From the NCBI RefSeq assembly GCF_038967635.1, contig NZ_CP152413.1, forward strand, positions 8,498,001 through 8,562,000: 64,000 bases of DNA, written 5' to 3'. Position 1 is the stretch's first letter, and each line of letters opens with the position of its first letter. This document shows positions 63,001 through 64,000 of the stretch, in pieces. Both the position numbers and the translations under genes were made by a program. Source of the stretch: Bradyrhizobium sp. B124 (GTDB lineage: Bacteria > Pseudomonadota > Alphaproteobacteria > Rhizobiales > Xanthobacteraceae). The notes beneath the pieces are model-generated. The model saw nothing but the letters and a program-made list of their open reading frames with translations. It did no database searches and had not been told where the DNA came from.

Positions 63001-63310
63001 GGATGAGCTGAAGGCGTTCGCCGCCGATGGTGTCAGTGAACTCCATACCGCCTTTTCGCGCGCCGACGGGCCCAAGACCTATGTGCAGCACCTCGTCGCC
63101 GCGCAGAAGGATCGGGTCTGGGAGCTGATCGAGAAAGGCGCCATCGTCTATGTCTGCGGCGACGGCAGCAAGATGGAGCCCGACGTCAAGGCAACCCTGA
63201 TGTCGATCTATCGCGAGCGCACCGGAGCCGACACCGATGCCGCCGCGCGCTGGATCGAAGAAATGGGCACCAGGAACCGCTACGTGCTCGACGTTTGGGC
63301 CGGCGGGTAG
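60077..63310 (+). CDS. Self-sufficient cytochrome P450-reductase fusion (CYP102/BM3-like)
   Basis: This 1077-residue fusion has a P450 domain (about 1-465), an Ala-Pro linker, an FMN domain (PMLVLYGSNLSSAEE) and an FAD/NADPH domain (RYYSISSSP, IKETKAGF, GPGTGLAPFRGF, ending DVWAGG). The heme cysteine is C412 (FGNGQRACIG), the I-helix motif is AGHETT (271-276) and ExxR is E330-R333. F92 matches BM3 F87. BM3 R47 and Y51, which bind the fatty-acid carboxylate, correspond to A52 and I56. It should oxidise NADPH and hydroxylate or epoxidise a lipid-like substrate without partners. The ATG at 60077 has no strong ribosome site. It probably shares the operon of the hydrolases, or has a promoter in the repeat gap. 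Confidence 0.95.
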   Translation: MASGNRLSPIPHPPTKPVVGNMLSLDSNAPVQHLVKLSKELGPIFWLDMMGAPIVIVSGHDLVDELSDEKRFDKAVRGSLRRVRAVGGDGLFTADTKEPNWSKAHNILMQPFGNRAMQSYHPSMVDIAEQLVKKWERLNADEEIEVVHDMTALTLDTIGLCGFDYRFNSFYRRDYHPFVESLVRSLETIMMTRGLPLEGLWMQKRRKTLADDVAFMNKMVDEIIAERRGNTDVTSDKKDMLAAMMTGVDRATGEQLDDVNIRYQINTFLIAGHETTSGLLSCTIYALLKHPEVLKKAYEEVDRVLGPDVDARPTYQQVTQLTYITQCLKEALRLWPPAPAYGIAPLSDETIGGKYKLKKNTFITILVMALHRDPSVWGPNPDVFDPENFSREAEAKRPINAWKPFGNGQRACIGRGFAMHEAALAIGMILQRFRLLDVHRYQMHLKETLTVKPDGFRIKVRPRDDRDRGAFAGSTGAVAAAPKAPRAPTTRPGHNTPMLVLYGSNLSSAEELATRMADLSEINGFATRLGPLDDYVGKLPEEGGVLIICASYNGAAPDNATQFVKWLETDLPKDAFAKVRYAVFGCGNSDWAATYQSVPRFIDEQLTKHGARAVYPRGEGDARSDLDGQFQKWFPEAAKVATKEFGIDWNFTRTAEDEPLYAIEPVAQGAVNTIVTQGGAVPMKVLANNELQNKEGAHPSERSTRHIEVELPASLKYRVGDHLSVVPRNDPTLVDSVARRFGFLPADQIRLQVSEGRRAQLPVGNAVSVGRLLTEFVELQQVATRKQIQIMAEHTRCPVTKPKLMAYVGDDEASAGRYRSEVLARRKSVFDLLEEYPACELPFHLYLEMLSLLAPRYYSISSSPAGEAQRCSATVGVVEAPASSGRGIYKGVCSNYLARRRAGDTVHATIKETKAGFRLPDDNAVPIIMIGPGTGLAPFRGFLQERAARKAKGATLGPAMLFFGCRHPEQDFIYADELKAFAADGVSELHTAFSRADGPKTYVQHLVAAQKDRVWELIEKGAIVYVCGDGSKMEPDVKATLMSIYRERTGADTDAAARWIEEMGTRNRYVLDVWAGG

Positions 63311-63323
63311 TTTTTCCGCCCTT

Positions 63324-63412
63324 GTAGCCCGGATGGAGCGAAGCGAAATCCGGGGCCAGTCAATCCGCGTGTGACACCGTCCCGGATTGCGCTGCGCTCC
63401 ATCCGGGCTACG
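63324..63412. repeat. Palindromic intergenic repeat, family C (copy 2)
   Basis: Arms 63324-63355 (GTAGCCCGGATGGAGCGAAG...) and 63380-63412 (...GCGCTCCATCCGGGCTACG) are inverted copies and match the repeat at 19647. It begins 14 bases after the P450 stop. Confidence 0.88.
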
Positions 63413-63443
63413 CAAAGGCGTGGGCCATGCTACAAGCCGCCGC

Positions 63444-64000
63444 ATGATTCCCTGGGAAAAGATCGATACCGCGCGCATTCCCGGCACCGAAGGCGAATTG
63501 CGCCTGATGCGGCGCGGCCGCGAGTTCTCGATCATGCTCGGCACCAACGAGCTGATGAACAGCCGCCTGTCGGGCTCGGAAGCGGCACTGGCGACACTCG
63601 CGGCGAAGAAGATCGAGAAGGTCGCAAAGCCGCGTTTCCTGATCGGCGGCCTCGGCATGGGCTTTACGCTGCGGGCCGCGCTCGCCGTGCTTGCAGCCGA
63701 GGCGGAAATCACAGTGGCCGAGCTGGTGCCGGCTGTGGTCGCCTGGGCGAGAGGCCCGATGGCGGAGATCTTCGGCGACAGCCTGAACGATCCGCGCGTC
63801 AGCATCCAGGAGGTGGATGTCGCTGACGTGATCGAGCGCAATCCGCGCACCTACGATGCCATTCTCCTCGACGTCGATAACGGCCCCGAAGGCCTGACCC
63901 GCAAGGCCAATGACGCGCTGTATGACATCTCTGGACTGAAGATCGCCCACACGGCGCTGCGGCGCGGCGGCGTGCTCGCCGTCTGGTCGTCCGGTCCGAA
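63444..64000 (+). CDS. Spermidine synthase-like (class I methyltransferase-fold) protein, truncated at window end
   Basis: This is the first 185 codons of a gene that continues beyond the window with no stop. It begins MIPWEKIDTARIPGTEGEL and has the spermidine-synthase-like blocks RFLIGGLGMGFTLRAALAVL (nucleotide or methylthioadenosine-type loop), ITVAELVPAVVAWARGP and YDAILLDVDNGPEGL. Such proteins are often annotated as spermidine synthase-like or methyltransferase without a proven reaction. The ATG at 63444 has no strong ribosome site. It follows a repeat and is probably not part of the P450 operon. Confidence 0.8.
   Translation, partial: MIPWEKIDTARIPGTEGELRLMRRGREFSIMLGTNELMNSRLSGSEAALATLAAKKIEKVAKPRFLIGGLGMGFTLRAALAVLAAEAEITVAELVPAVVAWARGPMAEIFGDSLNDPRVSIQEVDVADVIERNPRTYDAILLDVDNGPEGLTRKANDALYDISGLKIAHTALRRGGVLAVWSSGP

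Noticed and set aside
61379..63850. A very long open frame antisense to the P450 fusion
   Set aside because: High-GC genes leave open antisense frames; the sense strand has clear P450 and reductase motifs, and the antisense translation has no recognisable domain. The same holds for antisense frames over 999-2198, 8461-10299, 37907-39223 and 57176-58936.

Overview
This 64 kb window is high-GC DNA with long, densely packed, mostly leader-overlapping operons. It looks like the chromosome of an alphaproteobacterium of the Bradyrhizobium type. The reasons are the gene families (CYP102-type P450 fusion, WS/DGAT, DUF6489, IalB, many ABC and TRAP importers) and several families of short palindromic intergenic repeats built around hairpins. 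I see no rRNA, tRNA, CRISPR array, phage, integrase or insertion sequence. The genus is an inference from protein resemblance, not from a marker gene.

Layout: (1) 209-4918: an Lrp/AsnC regulator divergent from a thiamine-diphosphate 2-oxoacid dehydrogenase E1 homologue (the mdeR/mdeB arrangement of methionine catabolism, without mdeA), then an aldehyde dehydrogenase. (2) 5130-13304: an apparent uronate or aldonate oxidation module, with an SMP-30 lactonase divergent from a uronate dehydrogenase homologue, an IalB-family exported protein, a GntR/FCD regulator, an IlvD/Edd sugar-acid dehydratase and a three-gene TRAP importer. ATTGACAAT-type sites recur around the regulator, dehydratase and TRAP genes. 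(3) 13317-18622: enoyl-CoA hydratase, a ferredoxin-reductase-type flavoprotein preceded by a 13-codon leader ORF, two tandem PfkB sugar kinases, and a two-domain VOC protein. (4) 18899-28747: a TetR regulator, an NMT1/THI5-type ABC importer (permease, binding protein, ATPase) in one run with an enolase-superfamily enzyme, a Gfo/Idh/MocA oxidoreductase, a DUF993 aldolase-like protein and a sugar isomerase, then an FMN 2-hydroxyacid dehydrogenase. This reads as a complete catabolic operon of unknown substrate.

(5) 28760-35551: a remnant of a second ornithine aminotransferase gene, a K+-channel-like protein, a large exported LTXXQ protein, intact rocD, a soluble P450, and divergently a split TPP-dependent decarboxylase. 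(6) 35616-41632: TetR plus an RND efflux pair (adaptor and pump, no outer-membrane channel), then a possible CnbZ-like protein. (7) 41805-55824: two complete dipeptide-type ABC operons back to back on the minus strand. One starts with a DUF1028 protein, the other ends with a gamma-glutamyltransferase that has no signal peptide.

(8) 56246-63310: a lipid-oriented cluster preceded by three 13-bp palindromes at exact 23-bp spacing. It contains a DUF6489 protein, an alpha/beta hydrolase, a WS/DGAT acyltransferase, an epoxide-hydrolase-type enzyme and a self-sufficient CYP102-like P450-reductase fusion that lacks the BM3 carboxylate anchors. The window ends inside a spermidine-synthase-like gene. 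The best candidates for an undescribed system are regions 4 and 8.
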